A DNA stretch of 48,222 nt from positions 1-48,222 of the forward strand of contig JAXHVA010000026.1 of assembly GCA_034189035.1 (NCBI GenBank), in the 5' to 3' direction. The translations under genes and the position numbers were made by a program. Shown piece by piece: positions 34,493 to 43,329 of the stretch. The notes under the pieces were generated by a model. It was given only the letters and a program-made list of their open reading frames with translations. It did no database searches and was not told the DNA's origin. The first letter of the stretch is position 1, and the number at the start of each line of letters is the position of its first letter. Source of the DNA: JAUXFK01 sp034189035. Lineage in GTDB: Bacteria > Desulfobacterota > UBA8473.

Positions 34493-35833
34493 TTGCTACA
34501 CCCTTCTGGTTTAGAGATTCTCACTGTTTCTGAAATCACCCATAATATAAAACTCCATCTGGAATCCAATTTCGACAGTGTGTGGGTGGAAGGTGAGATA
34601 TCCAACCTGAGATTCCCTCCTTCCGGTCATGTCTACTTTTCTCTAAAAGACAAAAATGCACAGATCAGAGCGGTCATCTTCAGATCCCATATCAGATTTC
34701 TTAAATTCGATATAAAAGATGGGTTTGAGGCGATATGTAAAGGGAGGATAACCGTCTACGAACCGAGAGGCGATTACCAGCTTATAATAGATTATATAGA
34801 GCCAAAAGGGGTTGGCGCTCTCCAACTGGCATATGAGCAACTTAAAGAAAAACTGCGATGTGAAGGGTTATTTGATGAATCGAACAAAAAATCATTACCA
34901 CTGTTACCAAGAAAAATTGGATTGGTAACTTCCCCTACTGGGGCAGCAGTTCGAGATATGATTCATGTTATCCACCGTCGTTTTCCCAATGTGGAGATTG
35001 TAATCTTTCCTGTCCGGGTTCAAGGGGAAGGCTCTTCTTTTGAGATTGCTCATGCCATAGAGGACCTTGACAGGATATCTGATCTTGATGTGATAATTAC
35101 AGGAAGGGGAGGGGGATCTATAGAGGATTTATGGTCTTTTAATGAAGAGATCGTTGCAAGAGCAATATACCACTGTGAGATTCCTGTAATATCGGCTGTT
35201 GGGCATGAGATAGATTATACAATCTCTGATTTTGTTGCAGACCTTCGTGCCCCTACACCTTCTGCTGCTGCAGAACTCGTTGTACCCAATAAGTCTGAAT
35301 TGATAAACTCACTGAAACAACTCAACGTAAGATTTGAAGATTCTATGTCTCAGATAATAATAAACAGCCGTAATAGGTTAGATGCGTACAACACCAGGCT
35401 GGTAGATCCAACAAGAATGCTGGATGATTTCAGGTTAAGGCTCGATGATATACTCGGTCGTCTTTGCATATATGCATCGAACCGGATAAGACAGAGGATT
35501 GATTATTTTAAAAGAAGTCTCGACCATCTTTTCTTTAACAGCCCGGAACAAAAAGTAAAAAAATCGAGGGACACGGCATGTCGATTGGATAAGGAAATGG
35601 AAATCCATATGAAGCATTATTTGGAAACTGCAAGGCAGAACTTTGAGACCCTCATAAAAGGGTTAAACAGTCTAAGCCCTATGGAGATTTTACAAAGGGG
35701 GTATAGTATAACACGGAGGTTGCCAGACCGTGTTATAGTAAAAGATGCCATGTCATTGAATGTTGGTGATAATATAAATGTGAAAGTATCCAGGGGAGAG
35801 ATAACCGGTCAAGTAAAGGCGATTAAAGAATAG
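34493..35833 (+). CDS. xseA: Exodeoxyribonuclease VII large subunit
   Basis: The 446-residue protein has an N-terminal OB-fold (LTVSEITHNIKLHLE, WVEGEISNLRFPPSGHVYFSLKD), the central nuclease domain with the hallmark GRGGGSIEDLWSFNEE and SAVGHEIDYTI, DLRAPTPSAAAEL, then a long coiled-coil region and the C-terminal LQRGYSIT. The start is TTG, directly after the stop of the MetE-like gene. The small subunit xseB is not next to it: a peptidase gene follows instead. Confidence 0.93.
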   Translation: MLHPSGLEILTVSEITHNIKLHLESNFDSVWVEGEISNLRFPPSGHVYFSLKDKNAQIRAVIFRSHIRFLKFDIKDGFEAICKGRITVYEPRGDYQLIIDYIEPKGVGALQLAYEQLKEKLRCEGLFDESNKKSLPLLPRKIGLVTSPTGAAVRDMIHVIHRRFPNVEIVIFPVRVQGEGSSFEIAHAIEDLDRISDLDVIITGRGGGSIEDLWSFNEEIVARAIYHCEIPVISAVGHEIDYTISDFVADLRAPTPSAAAELVVPNKSELINSLKQLNVRFEDSMSQIIINSRNRLDAYNTRLVDPTRMLDDFRLRLDDILGRLCIYASNRIRQRIDYFKRSLDHLFFNSPEQKVKKSRDTACRLDKEMEIHMKHYLETARQNFETLIKGLNSLSPMEILQRGYSITRRLPDRVIVKDAMSLNVGDNINVKVSRGEITGQVKAIKE

Positions 35834-35858
35834 AAATTTCGAAACAATTACTATATCA

Positions 35859-36788
35859 ATGGAGAGAACCTTGACAAAAAAGAAGAGAGATGTCCGATTT
35901 TGGCTTTGCTGGTTGTTGACTCTTTCCCTCCATGTCTTTCTTTTATCAGGGACTGTTTATCCAAAACAGAAAGAGGGCTCATTGGGCATAAGTTGGTATC
36001 CCAAATATGTGAAACAGGGTGATACCTTTATAGTTACAGTACACGACACCAAAGGTTTACGTTTACTGAGTGGGGAGTTTAAAAAGAGGCCCCTTCTTTT
36101 CTATAAAATCAAGGAAGGAAAGTCGTTTCGTGCTCTATTCGGTGTAGACCTTGCAGCGGCCCCTGGAAAATATCAACTTAAAATATCTGCAAAAGACTCT
36201 TATGACAGGGATATAAAGGCAAGTCGATCGATAGATATACATAAAAGAGATTTTATTACACAGCGATTAACCCTGCCAAGAAAGATGGTTGAACTGGACA
36301 AGAAGACCCAAAATCGAGTATTGAAAGAGGGGGAAAGGATTAAGGATTTGTGGACTGATGGAAAAAAGGAGAGACTGTGGCATGGGGAATTTATTATGCC
36401 GATAGATGGAGAGGTTATCAGCCCTTTTGGAGCAAGACGGATAATGAATGACGTGCCAAAAAACCCTCATAGCGGAGTTGATTTAAGAGCAGGATTAGGG
36501 GCGAAGATACGATGCTCAAATACCGGCATTGTTGCCTTAGTAGACAATCTTTATTTCTCCGGGAAGTCAGTCTTTATTGATCATGGACAGGGGCTTTATT
36601 CAATGTACTTTCATCTTTCTCAGGTCAATATAAAACTGGGGCAGCGCATTGAAAAAGGGGAAGTTTTAGGCCTTGCCGGTTCTACAGGTAGGGCAACCGG
36701 TCCTCATCTCCATTGGGGAGTGCGTTTAAACAAGGCCAGGGTAGATCCTCTTTCATTATTGAGGTTGGGTGTGGAATTGGAAGACTAG
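35859..36788 (+). CDS. M23-family (LytM/NlpD-like) peptidoglycan endopeptidase
   Basis: The 309-residue protein has an N-terminal signal or anchor segment (WLCWLLTLSLHVFLLSG), a beta-rich middle domain and a C-terminal M23 domain. The zinc ligands are visible: HSGVDLRAG (H-x3-D) and the late HLHWGVR motif. It would cut peptide cross-links in the periplasm. It is 25 bases after xseA on the same strand and ends overlapping the convergent ispH-ubiA gene by 4 bases. Confidence 0.85.
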   Translation: MERTLTKKKRDVRFWLCWLLTLSLHVFLLSGTVYPKQKEGSLGISWYPKYVKQGDTFIVTVHDTKGLRLLSGEFKKRPLLFYKIKEGKSFRALFGVDLAAAPGKYQLKISAKDSYDRDIKASRSIDIHKRDFITQRLTLPRKMVELDKKTQNRVLKEGERIKDLWTDGKKERLWHGEFIMPIDGEVISPFGARRIMNDVPKNPHSGVDLRAGLGAKIRCSNTGIVALVDNLYFSGKSVFIDHGQGLYSMYFHLSQVNIKLGQRIEKGEVLGLAGSTGRATGPHLHWGVRLNKARVDPLSLLRLGVELED

Positions 36789-38521
36789 TGGAGATATGTC
36801 AACCAAAAAACAGAAGCAAGCCACCCTAACACAAAATTACTCTCTACGATGCCTTCCAATAATATGCCAGGAGAAACGGCTTTTCTCTCATAGATATATA
36901 TAGAGATGTATCCGTATAGAGTACACACCAATAGTATATAGCCTAATTTGGGAATGATTCCGAAAAGTGATGATATAAACAATACGAAAGACAATACGCC
37001 CAAAAGAGACTTGAGGATAGATTTGGTCTTTTTATCTCCTATTGTTATGGGGATCGTCTCTTTACCTACGATCCTGTCTACCTGAATATCCATAATATCA
37101 AAGAGCGCGGATCGAACAAATACAAGCACAAAGACGAAGAAAAAGGTGATACCTGTTGATATATGAATCGTTGAATTGGTAGCGATTACTGGAAGAATTG
37201 CGATAACTGCACCCCAAGCAAGGGCTATGAATATAGTTTTTGAGCCTGGTATATCCATTAGCTTATGGTATGGGAGAATCTTTTTTTGACCATTCGGTAC
37301 TATTTTTATGCCGTACATCATCCCTGGAAGAGATACAAAGAGAATGAACAGAAATGCTTTCCACCCCATATTGAAGCAGAGAAAGAGGGATATCATTGCA
37401 GAGAATATAATAGAGCTGACAAAGGTTTTTTTATGTATTTCGTAAAACTCTGCTCTACTCGGATCATTAAACTTTGCATCTTTTCTATCAATAAAATAGT
37501 ATAGCGTATGCATATAGAATACATAAGAGCCTGCGATTATAGAAAATGGAAGCCTTGGGGTAATTTCCTGAAGAAGACAACTCACATAGCTGAGACATCC
37601 TGCACCGAAAGCTACATATATATTACTCTTTACAGTAAATCTCAACAGACTGTTACAGAACCTTGTAAATAAAGAGCCTTCATTTCCCTGAAAGCTGTCT
37701 AACCTTTCCACTACCCTGTTGATCATCCAATTTGGTGTTGAAGCGCCAGCAGTGACTCCGATGGTATTCATTCCGAAAAACTTCTTTGGGTTCAGTTCAT
37801 TTTCAGTCTCTACGTGAAATGTCTCGATACCAGTAGATTCTGCAACATTTACAAGTCGTCTGGTATTCCCGCTATTTCGGCCTCCGATAACGACTATGCA
37901 GTCCACATTTTCAGCAAGATGGGTCACCTCTTTTTGCCTCTTTGAGGTAGAGTCACAGATAGTATTGAATACTCTTACTTTAGGGAATCTTTCATGAATC
38001 TTCTTCGAAAATTTACTAAATTCGGAGATGTTCAGAGTCGTCTGAGCAACAATACATATGTTTTCCATATTCGCTGAGAGATGCTCAATATCATCAACAT
38101 GACTTACTACGACCCCTTTATTCTGAGAGAAACCCAGAAGGCCTTTGACTTCAGGGTGTTCCCTGTCTCCAACGATTACTATATGTGATCCTTCTTTTGC
38201 CTGTTTTTCAATTATTGACTGGACTTTCATCACTCTCGGACAGGTAGCATCAAGGATTTTTAATCCCTTCTTCTGAATCTCTTTTCTTTCTTCGGGACTG
38301 ATGCCGTGTGCCCTTATGACTATGGTCCCTTTTAAGGAATCACTTAAGGACTCCAGCACTTTTACTCCTTTGCTTTTAAGCATATCAATAGCCTGTGGAT
38401 TATGTACCAGTGGACCATAGGTGTAGATATCCCCTCCTTGATCGATTGCATCAAATACGATATCCATAGCCCTTCTAACACCCATGCAAAATCCTGCTGT
38501 CTTAGCAAGCCTTACCCGCAT
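36785..38521 (-). CDS. ispH: Fusion of IspH (HMBPP reductase) and a UbiA-type membrane prenyltransferase
   Basis: Residues 1-280 are IspH, the last enzyme of the MEP isoprenoid pathway. The three iron-sulfur ligands are visible in TAGFCMGVRRA, LDATCPRV and NTICDSTSKRQ, plus REHPEVKG and NSGNTRRL. Residues about 290-578 are a polytopic membrane domain with the two Asp-rich segments of UbiA prenyltransferases, FIDRKDAKFNDP and DIMDIQVDRIVGKETIP. The frame is continuous through the junction (SLFTRFCNSLLRF). The arrangement puts the maker of isoprenyl diphosphates in one chain with an enzyme that attaches prenyl chains. The UbiA substrate is unknown. AAAGGAG precedes the ATG. Confidence 0.9.
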   Translation of the reverse strand: MRVRLAKTAGFCMGVRRAMDIVFDAIDQGGDIYTYGPLVHNPQAIDMLKSKGVKVLESLSDSLKGTIVIRAHGISPEERKEIQKKGLKILDATCPRVMKVQSIIEKQAKEGSHIVIVGDREHPEVKGLLGFSQNKGVVVSHVDDIEHLSANMENICIVAQTTLNISEFSKFSKKIHERFPKVRVFNTICDSTSKRQKEVTHLAENVDCIVVIGGRNSGNTRRLVNVAESTGIETFHVETENELNPKKFFGMNTIGVTAGASTPNWMINRVVERLDSFQGNEGSLFTRFCNSLLRFTVKSNIYVAFGAGCLSYVSCLLQEITPRLPFSIIAGSYVFYMHTLYYFIDRKDAKFNDPSRAEFYEIHKKTFVSSIIFSAMISLFLCFNMGWKAFLFILFVSLPGMMYGIKIVPNGQKKILPYHKLMDIPGSKTIFIALAWGAVIAILPVIATNSTIHISTGITFFFVFVLVFVRSALFDIMDIQVDRIVGKETIPITIGDKKTKSILKSLLGVLSFVLFISSLFGIIPKLGYILLVCTLYGYISIYIYERKAVSPGILLEGIVESNFVLGWLASVFWLTYLH

Positions 38522-38721
38522 TGTATCTCCTTTGATATCGACATGTAGCCGTAATCCCCTTTTAGCAATAACTTATTATGAATTGTAAAAAGGCCTATTT
38601 TTCATAAATAATGTCCATCCAGAAATAGGACTTCGAGAAGAAAAAACTCATAATAGACGGAAACTATACTAAGAGTCTTTGCTTTATTATGCAAGAGAAA
38701 AATTGTGAAGCAATTTTAAAC

Positions 38722-38751
38722 TTGACATGCTGAGTTTAAATTCGATATACT
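38722..38751 (+). promoter_or_regulatory. Sigma-70 promoter for the synthase-thiolase operon
   Basis: A perfect -35 TTGACA (38722-38727) and a good -10 TATACT (38746-38751) are 18 bases apart and read toward the gene at 38886. The leader would be about 128 bases. The rest of the 364-base gap (38522-38885) holds no gene. Confidence 0.6.
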
Positions 38752-38885
38752 TCAGGTGCTTAAGCAATCGAGCCTTAAATGTCGGTTAGATTTTGCTTTG
38801 AAGGCATTATTAATAAAGCTGTAAAACAATAAGGTTATTTGAGGTCATTCGTTAATTAAAGCTTAAAAAACAAGGAGGTTTTCAA

Positions 38886-40343
38886 ATGGTTGGAATTACA
38901 TCCTATGGAGGGTATATTCCTCGGTATCGATTAAATCGAATGATTATAGTTCAAAACATGTCTTGGTTGCTCCCCCCTATCATGGCAGTGGCTCAAGGGG
39001 AGAAGTCTGTGGCAAACTGGGACGAAGATGCACTGACTATGGCAGTTGCTGCTGGGTATGATTGTATGACCGGCAAAGACAGAAATACATTGGATTCCAT
39101 CTATCTGGCTTCTACAACTTTACCTTATGAGGATCGCCTCAATTCCGGGATTGTTGCTGCAGCACTCAATGTGCCTGAAGAAGGCGTGACAAATGCAGAC
39201 TTTTCCTCGTCGCAAAAGGCCGGGGTTACTGCATGTATCTCGGCAATACAGGCAGTAGAGTCAGGAGAAAAGAACAATGTACTGGTAACGGCATCTGACC
39301 AACGTTGTACAAAGATGGCCACTATGTATGAGATGTTTCTCGGGGATGGCGCTGCAGCATTACTTTTTGGCAAAGACGATGTAATCGCAGAGGTGAAGGG
39401 CAGCTTTTCTTTATCTTGTGATTTCGTAGACCATTATAAAGGCCGTGGCAAAAACTATGACTATACCTGGGAAGAGAGATGGGTAAGAGACGAAGGGTAT
39501 GTAAAGATCATACCTAAGGCCATATCAGGGTATCTCAAAAATACGGGTACGGAGCTGAGCAGCTTTGATAAAGTAATCTTTCCATGCTATTTCAAAAGAG
39601 AACATATGAATATCTCAAAAAAATTGGGGCTTGACCCTTCGAAAGTTCAGGACAATATGCACGAGGTCTGTGGCGATACAGGTACTGCACATCCTTTAGT
39701 TATGTTCATCTCTGCTCTTCAAGAAGCGAAACCAGGAGATAAGATTTTAATGGCCAGTTTTGGACAGGGGTGTGATGTCATTGGATTTGAGGTTACTGAC
39801 AAGATAAAAGACTTTAAAGGACCCAAGGGGATCAAGGGTTCACTAGAGAATCGTGCTGAGTTAGCCAGCTATCAAAAATACGCAAAATTTAGAGAACTGA
39901 TCGTGGCTGATTTGGGTCTTCGCGGAGAAACCTACGGCAATATAGCCTTAACGACCCTATGGAGAAACCGTAAGGCTATACTCGGTCTTGTGGGTGGGAA
40001 ATGCACAAAATGCGGTACTCCTCAGTTTATTGCTCAAAAAATATGTGTAAACCCCGACTGTAGAGCCATGCATACCTTGGAAGATTATGAGTTTTCTTGC
40101 AGGACAGGAAAGGTCCTGACCTATACAGGGGATATGCTGGCAGCCTCCATTGATCCTCCTGCTGTTTACGGAATCGTCTCTTTTGATGGAGGGGGGAGGA
40201 TGTTCGCTGATTTTACAGATTGTCTTCTTGAACAGGTAAAGGTAGGACAACAAATAAAGATGTCTTTCAGGAGAAAGAAGAAGGACGATATTCGTGGGTA
40301 TCATGGGTACTTCTGGAAGGCAGTCCCTCAGGTTGAACAATAA
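38886..40343 (+). CDS. HMG-CoA-synthase-like protein fused to a DUF35 zinc-ribbon/OB-fold domain
   Basis: Residues 1-340 have the thiolase-superfamily fold of archaeal-type HMG-CoA synthases (STTLPYEDRLNSGIV, MFLGDGAAALLFGKDD, DNMHEVCGDTGTAHPL). Residues about 355-485 form a DUF35 domain with a zinc ribbon (GGKCTKCGTPQF and ICVNPDCRAM) and an OB fold. At the nucleophile position the sequence is SSSQKAGVTA, with Gln110 where HMG-CoA synthases have Cys (xxCKAGTAA), and the usual His motif appears as FPCYFKRE, so classical condensation is doubtful. GGAGG precedes the ATG. It is paired with a thiolase 14 bases downstream, recalling archaeal synthase-thiolase complexes and BbsA/BbsB. Function is unproven. 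Confidence 0.75.
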   Translation: MVGITSYGGYIPRYRLNRMIIVQNMSWLLPPIMAVAQGEKSVANWDEDALTMAVAAGYDCMTGKDRNTLDSIYLASTTLPYEDRLNSGIVAAALNVPEEGVTNADFSSSQKAGVTACISAIQAVESGEKNNVLVTASDQRCTKMATMYEMFLGDGAAALLFGKDDVIAEVKGSFSLSCDFVDHYKGRGKNYDYTWEERWVRDEGYVKIIPKAISGYLKNTGTELSSFDKVIFPCYFKREHMNISKKLGLDPSKVQDNMHEVCGDTGTAHPLVMFISALQEAKPGDKILMASFGQGCDVIGFEVTDKIKDFKGPKGIKGSLENRAELASYQKYAKFRELIVADLGLRGETYGNIALTTLWRNRKAILGLVGGKCTKCGTPQFIAQKICVNPDCRAMHTLEDYEFSCRTGKVLTYTGDMLAASIDPPAVYGIVSFDGGGRMFADFTDCLLEQVKVGQQIKMSFRRKKKDDIRGYHGYFWKAVPQVEQ

Positions 40344-40357
40344 AGGAGGTAATAGAT

Positions 40358-41566
40358 ATGGCAACTGGAATTAGAGATAAAGTAGCAATTATTGGCATGG
40401 GTTGTACAAAGTTTGGTGAAAGATGGGAGTCAGGCGCAGAGGATCTGATGGTTGAAGCCTATGAAGAGTGTTTGAATGATGCGGGTATAGAACCGGACAG
40501 GATTGAGGCAGCCTGGTTTGGTGTTGCTGCGGAAGAGGTAAATGTTGGAAAAAGCGCATTACCTGCCTCAATTGCATTGAGATTGCCCAATATTCCTGTG
40601 ACACGTGTTGAGAATTTTTGTGCCACAGGCACTGAGGCTTTCAGAGGTGCAACATATGCGGTTGCTTCTGGGGCATATGACATTGCATTAGCAATAGGTG
40701 TTGAGAAATTAAAGGAGACAGGATATGGTGGACTCCCGGACTTTGGTATGGCTGGAACCTATGGACTACACGCCTTTTGGTTTCCGAATATGACTGCACC
40801 CGGGTGTTTTGCCATGCTTGCAAGTGGATATTCTGAAAAGTTCAAAGTGGAAATGGGTGATTTAAAGAAGGCAATGGCTCATGTATCTTCAAAGAGCCAT
40901 GCAAACGGTATTTTAAACCCAAAGGCACATATGCGAAAGGCAGTGAGTGAAGACAAGATTCTTAATGCACCGATGATTGCATATCCATTGGGCCTATTCG
41001 ATTGTTGTGGAGTAAGCGATGGTTCTGCTGCTGCGATTGTAACAACCCCTGAAATAGCTAAAAGCCTTGGAAAAAAGGACTTCGTTACAGTAAAGGCTTT
41101 GCAGATATCTTTGAGCAATGGTGAAGAGTTACAATATGACTGGGATGGCGCGCATGTTGTTACAACAACCCGAGCGAGTACCAAGGCATATGAAGAGGCA
41201 GGAATCAAGAATCCAAGAGAAGAATTGAGCATGATAGAGGTACATGACTGTTTCTCTATCACAGAACTTGTTACCATGGAAGATCTGCACATATCTGAAA
41301 GGGGTACTGCCTGTAAGGATATAATGGATGGGTTCTATGATTTGGATGGAAAGGTTCCCTGCCAGTCAGATGGTGGGTTAAAGTGTTTTGGCCATCCTAT
41401 CGGGGCATCTGGTATTCGAATGCTCTATGAGATGTACTTGCAGCTTCATGGAAGAGCCGGGGAGAGGCAACTGAAAGATCCAAAGATTGGCCTCACCCAT
41501 AATCTGGGTGGATTCCCTGTGATGAATGTCTGTAGCGTAGCAATCGTTGGAAAGTACGATGCATAA
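40358..41566 (+). CDS. Thiolase (SCP-x / acetyl-CoA acetyltransferase-like)
   Basis: The 402-residue protein has the nucleophile motif ENFCATGTEAFRGA (Cys present), the SCP-x-type EVHDCFSITELV and the C-terminal GLKCFGHPIGASGIR. The second catalytic Cys region reads MNVCSVAIVG instead of the usual CxGG, as in SCP-x-like thiolases. It would cleave or form beta-ketoacyl-CoA, probably with the DUF35 domain of the upstream protein as partner. AAAGGAGG precedes the ATG. A strong hairpin follows the gene, closing the two-gene unit. Confidence 0.82.
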   Translation: MATGIRDKVAIIGMGCTKFGERWESGAEDLMVEAYEECLNDAGIEPDRIEAAWFGVAAEEVNVGKSALPASIALRLPNIPVTRVENFCATGTEAFRGATYAVASGAYDIALAIGVEKLKETGYGGLPDFGMAGTYGLHAFWFPNMTAPGCFAMLASGYSEKFKVEMGDLKKAMAHVSSKSHANGILNPKAHMRKAVSEDKILNAPMIAYPLGLFDCCGVSDGSAAAIVTTPEIAKSLGKKDFVTVKALQISLSNGEELQYDWDGAHVVTTTRASTKAYEEAGIKNPREELSMIEVHDCFSITELVTMEDLHISERGTACKDIMDGFYDLDGKVPCQSDGGLKCFGHPIGASGIRMLYEMYLQLHGRAGERQLKDPKIGLTHNLGGFPVMNVCSVAIVGKYDA

Positions 41567-41596
41567 CTAAAGGGGTACGATTTATACGAGAAAAAA

Positions 41597-41645
41597 GAGG
41601 GGAGATGGGAACCCTATATGCGGGTTTCATCTCCCCCTTTTTTAT
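41597..41645 (+). terminator. Intrinsic terminator of the synthase-thiolase operon
   Basis: Arms GGGGAGATGGGAACCC and GGGTTTCATCTCCCC form a long hairpin followed by a T-run (CTTTTTTA), 30 bases after the thiolase stop. Confidence 0.75.
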
Positions 41646-41706
41646 AAAACCTTTCTTTCAATCATTCTCCTATAAGCAGGTGGGCTCTCTGCCTATAAAA
41701 AGATAT

Positions 41707-42732
41707 TTAATCGACAATCCCTACGAGTTCATCACCAATATAGATCGGCATCTTACTGTTTACAATCAGGGCTGTTGCTGTTTTGCTTTGTGCAGCTATG
41801 ATTACAAGCCTTCCAATTGGATCATCTGGGAGCTTAACCTTTTTATCTGAGAGGGGGTCGACTACCCATTTACCTCGGCGCAAGATATTGAATATGTTCC
41901 CAGGCTTGATTCCACTATAGGCACCGGAATCAATATAGACAATATCACCTTCAGCCAGATCGCTATGTTTTCCTTTTGAATCAATAATCCACCCATACAT
42001 GGGTTTTTCAAACTTGGTGATAAACAATTCGTGGTAAGGAGGCATGTATGTACTGAGTAAATCACCTTTTTCAACAGGGCCAGATGAACGAATTATCTCT
42101 GCGCGTATTATCTGGTTCTCTATCTGATCTACTTGAACAATGCCAAGGATATTGACCTTCTTTCCGATTACTATCTCCGTCATTGGATGTACGACAGGAC
42201 CTTCAACCCTGAATATAGTGAATTGATCGTTATTGGATACTTTTATGTTGTCTTGAAATCTAAGAAATACGATGTCTCCACTGCCCAAAAGATTTTTCCC
42301 CTCCCTTTCTTTCATGATAGTGCCAATTGCATCTATATCATCTACGATAAAACCTGCAAAAAATGCCTTAGGATAAGAAGTAAGATCTATTTTAGACGGG
42401 GGTTCAGGCAGAGGGGCCCCTGGTTTGGAAGGAATCGGAGAAAGTCTGCTTTCTTCTTCTGGTATTAATATGGTATATGGATAAAGATGTATACGGTTAC
42501 CTGGATAGATCAGGTGAGGATTCTCAATGTATTGGTTTTTTTTCCACAGCCATGGCCATAAAAAAGGATCTTTGTAGAACTTCTCCGATATATCCCAGAG
42601 TGTGTCGTCCTTTACAACAGTATAGTCCATCTCTTTTTCAAGGACATTGAGCACATCAGCTAAACATTTAGAAAAACCAACGCTGTAAAGAAGAATTAAA
42701 AGGCAAAAAACCGAAATAAAAAATTTTTTCAT
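41707..42732 (-). CDS. LysM-domain envelope protein
   Basis: The 341-residue protein has a signal peptide (residues 1-25, ending KCLADV). One LysM peptidoglycan-binding domain spans about residues 35-86 (YTVVKDDTLWDISEKFYKDP and NPHLIYPGNRIHLYPY). A long beta-rich domain of unknown function follows. The gene is well-placed behind AAAGGAGT. Such proteins hold enzymes or structures at the cell wall; no catalytic domain was found. It is alone on the minus strand. Confidence 0.82.
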   Translation of the reverse strand: MKKFFISVFCLLILLYSVGFSKCLADVLNVLEKEMDYTVVKDDTLWDISEKFYKDPFLWPWLWKKNQYIENPHLIYPGNRIHLYPYTILIPEEESRLSPIPSKPGAPLPEPPSKIDLTSYPKAFFAGFIVDDIDAIGTIMKEREGKNLLGSGDIVFLRFQDNIKVSNNDQFTIFRVEGPVVHPMTEIVIGKKVNILGIVQVDQIENQIIRAEIIRSSGPVEKGDLLSTYMPPYHELFITKFEKPMYGWIIDSKGKHSDLAEGDIVYIDSGAYSGIKPGNIFNILRRGKWVVDPLSDKKVKLPDDPIGRLVIIAAQSKTATALIVNSKMPIYIGDELVGIVD

Positions 42733-43329
42733 AGCGTGTGACTCCTTTTAAATATCTGTCTTTAAAATTTATGATGAATAAACAACCGATTTTATCCCAA
42801 TGCGTTACAACTATTTTGTTGACTTGTCAAGTTAAAAAATTATATAAAGATATAAATTTTGCAGTTATATTGAATAAATACATCGAAACAAAGATTACAG
42901 CACAGATTTTACAGGCTATTTGAAAGACGTTCCGATATGTATAGACTCTGTTTTTTTAATCGTTCTTCAAGAAAAAATGTATAATAGCCGTTTTAATGGT
43001 TTAATATAATTTGAACCGAAGGGTTTAGATTTCTAATAGACAACCATTAAACATTAAAAATGGGTGATCTAAAAATGGATCTCTTTTAAAGAAGCTTTTC
43101 ATAGTGATGTAGTGAACCTGCTTTTTTCTTATCTGCTTGCTCTTCGTATAGAATAGCTTTTCGTGATCATCAAAAAGTATTTTCTTTTTGAGACTCCTCT
43201 TCTTCCCAGAAAGTAAACTCAATTTATTGAATGCTCCGTCTCTTAATTAAGAATCTATCTCTTACCCGAAATGTTTATTGAGTGAAAACAATAACCATTA
43301 TGAAACATTTTTACAAGGAGGGTAAAGTT
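42733..43329. other. Intergenic region between the LysM and DctP genes
   Basis: AT-rich region without a credible gene. TTGACT (42819-42824), 16 bases, then TATATA (42841-42846) form a possible promoter toward the DctP gene, though about 485 bases away. ACTTGTCAAGT (42822-42832) is a palindrome overlapping that -35. A stretch around 43095-43115 (AGTGATGTAGTGA) resembles a short piece of the palindrome element at 3081-3512. Otherwise nothing was recognised. Confidence 0.3.
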
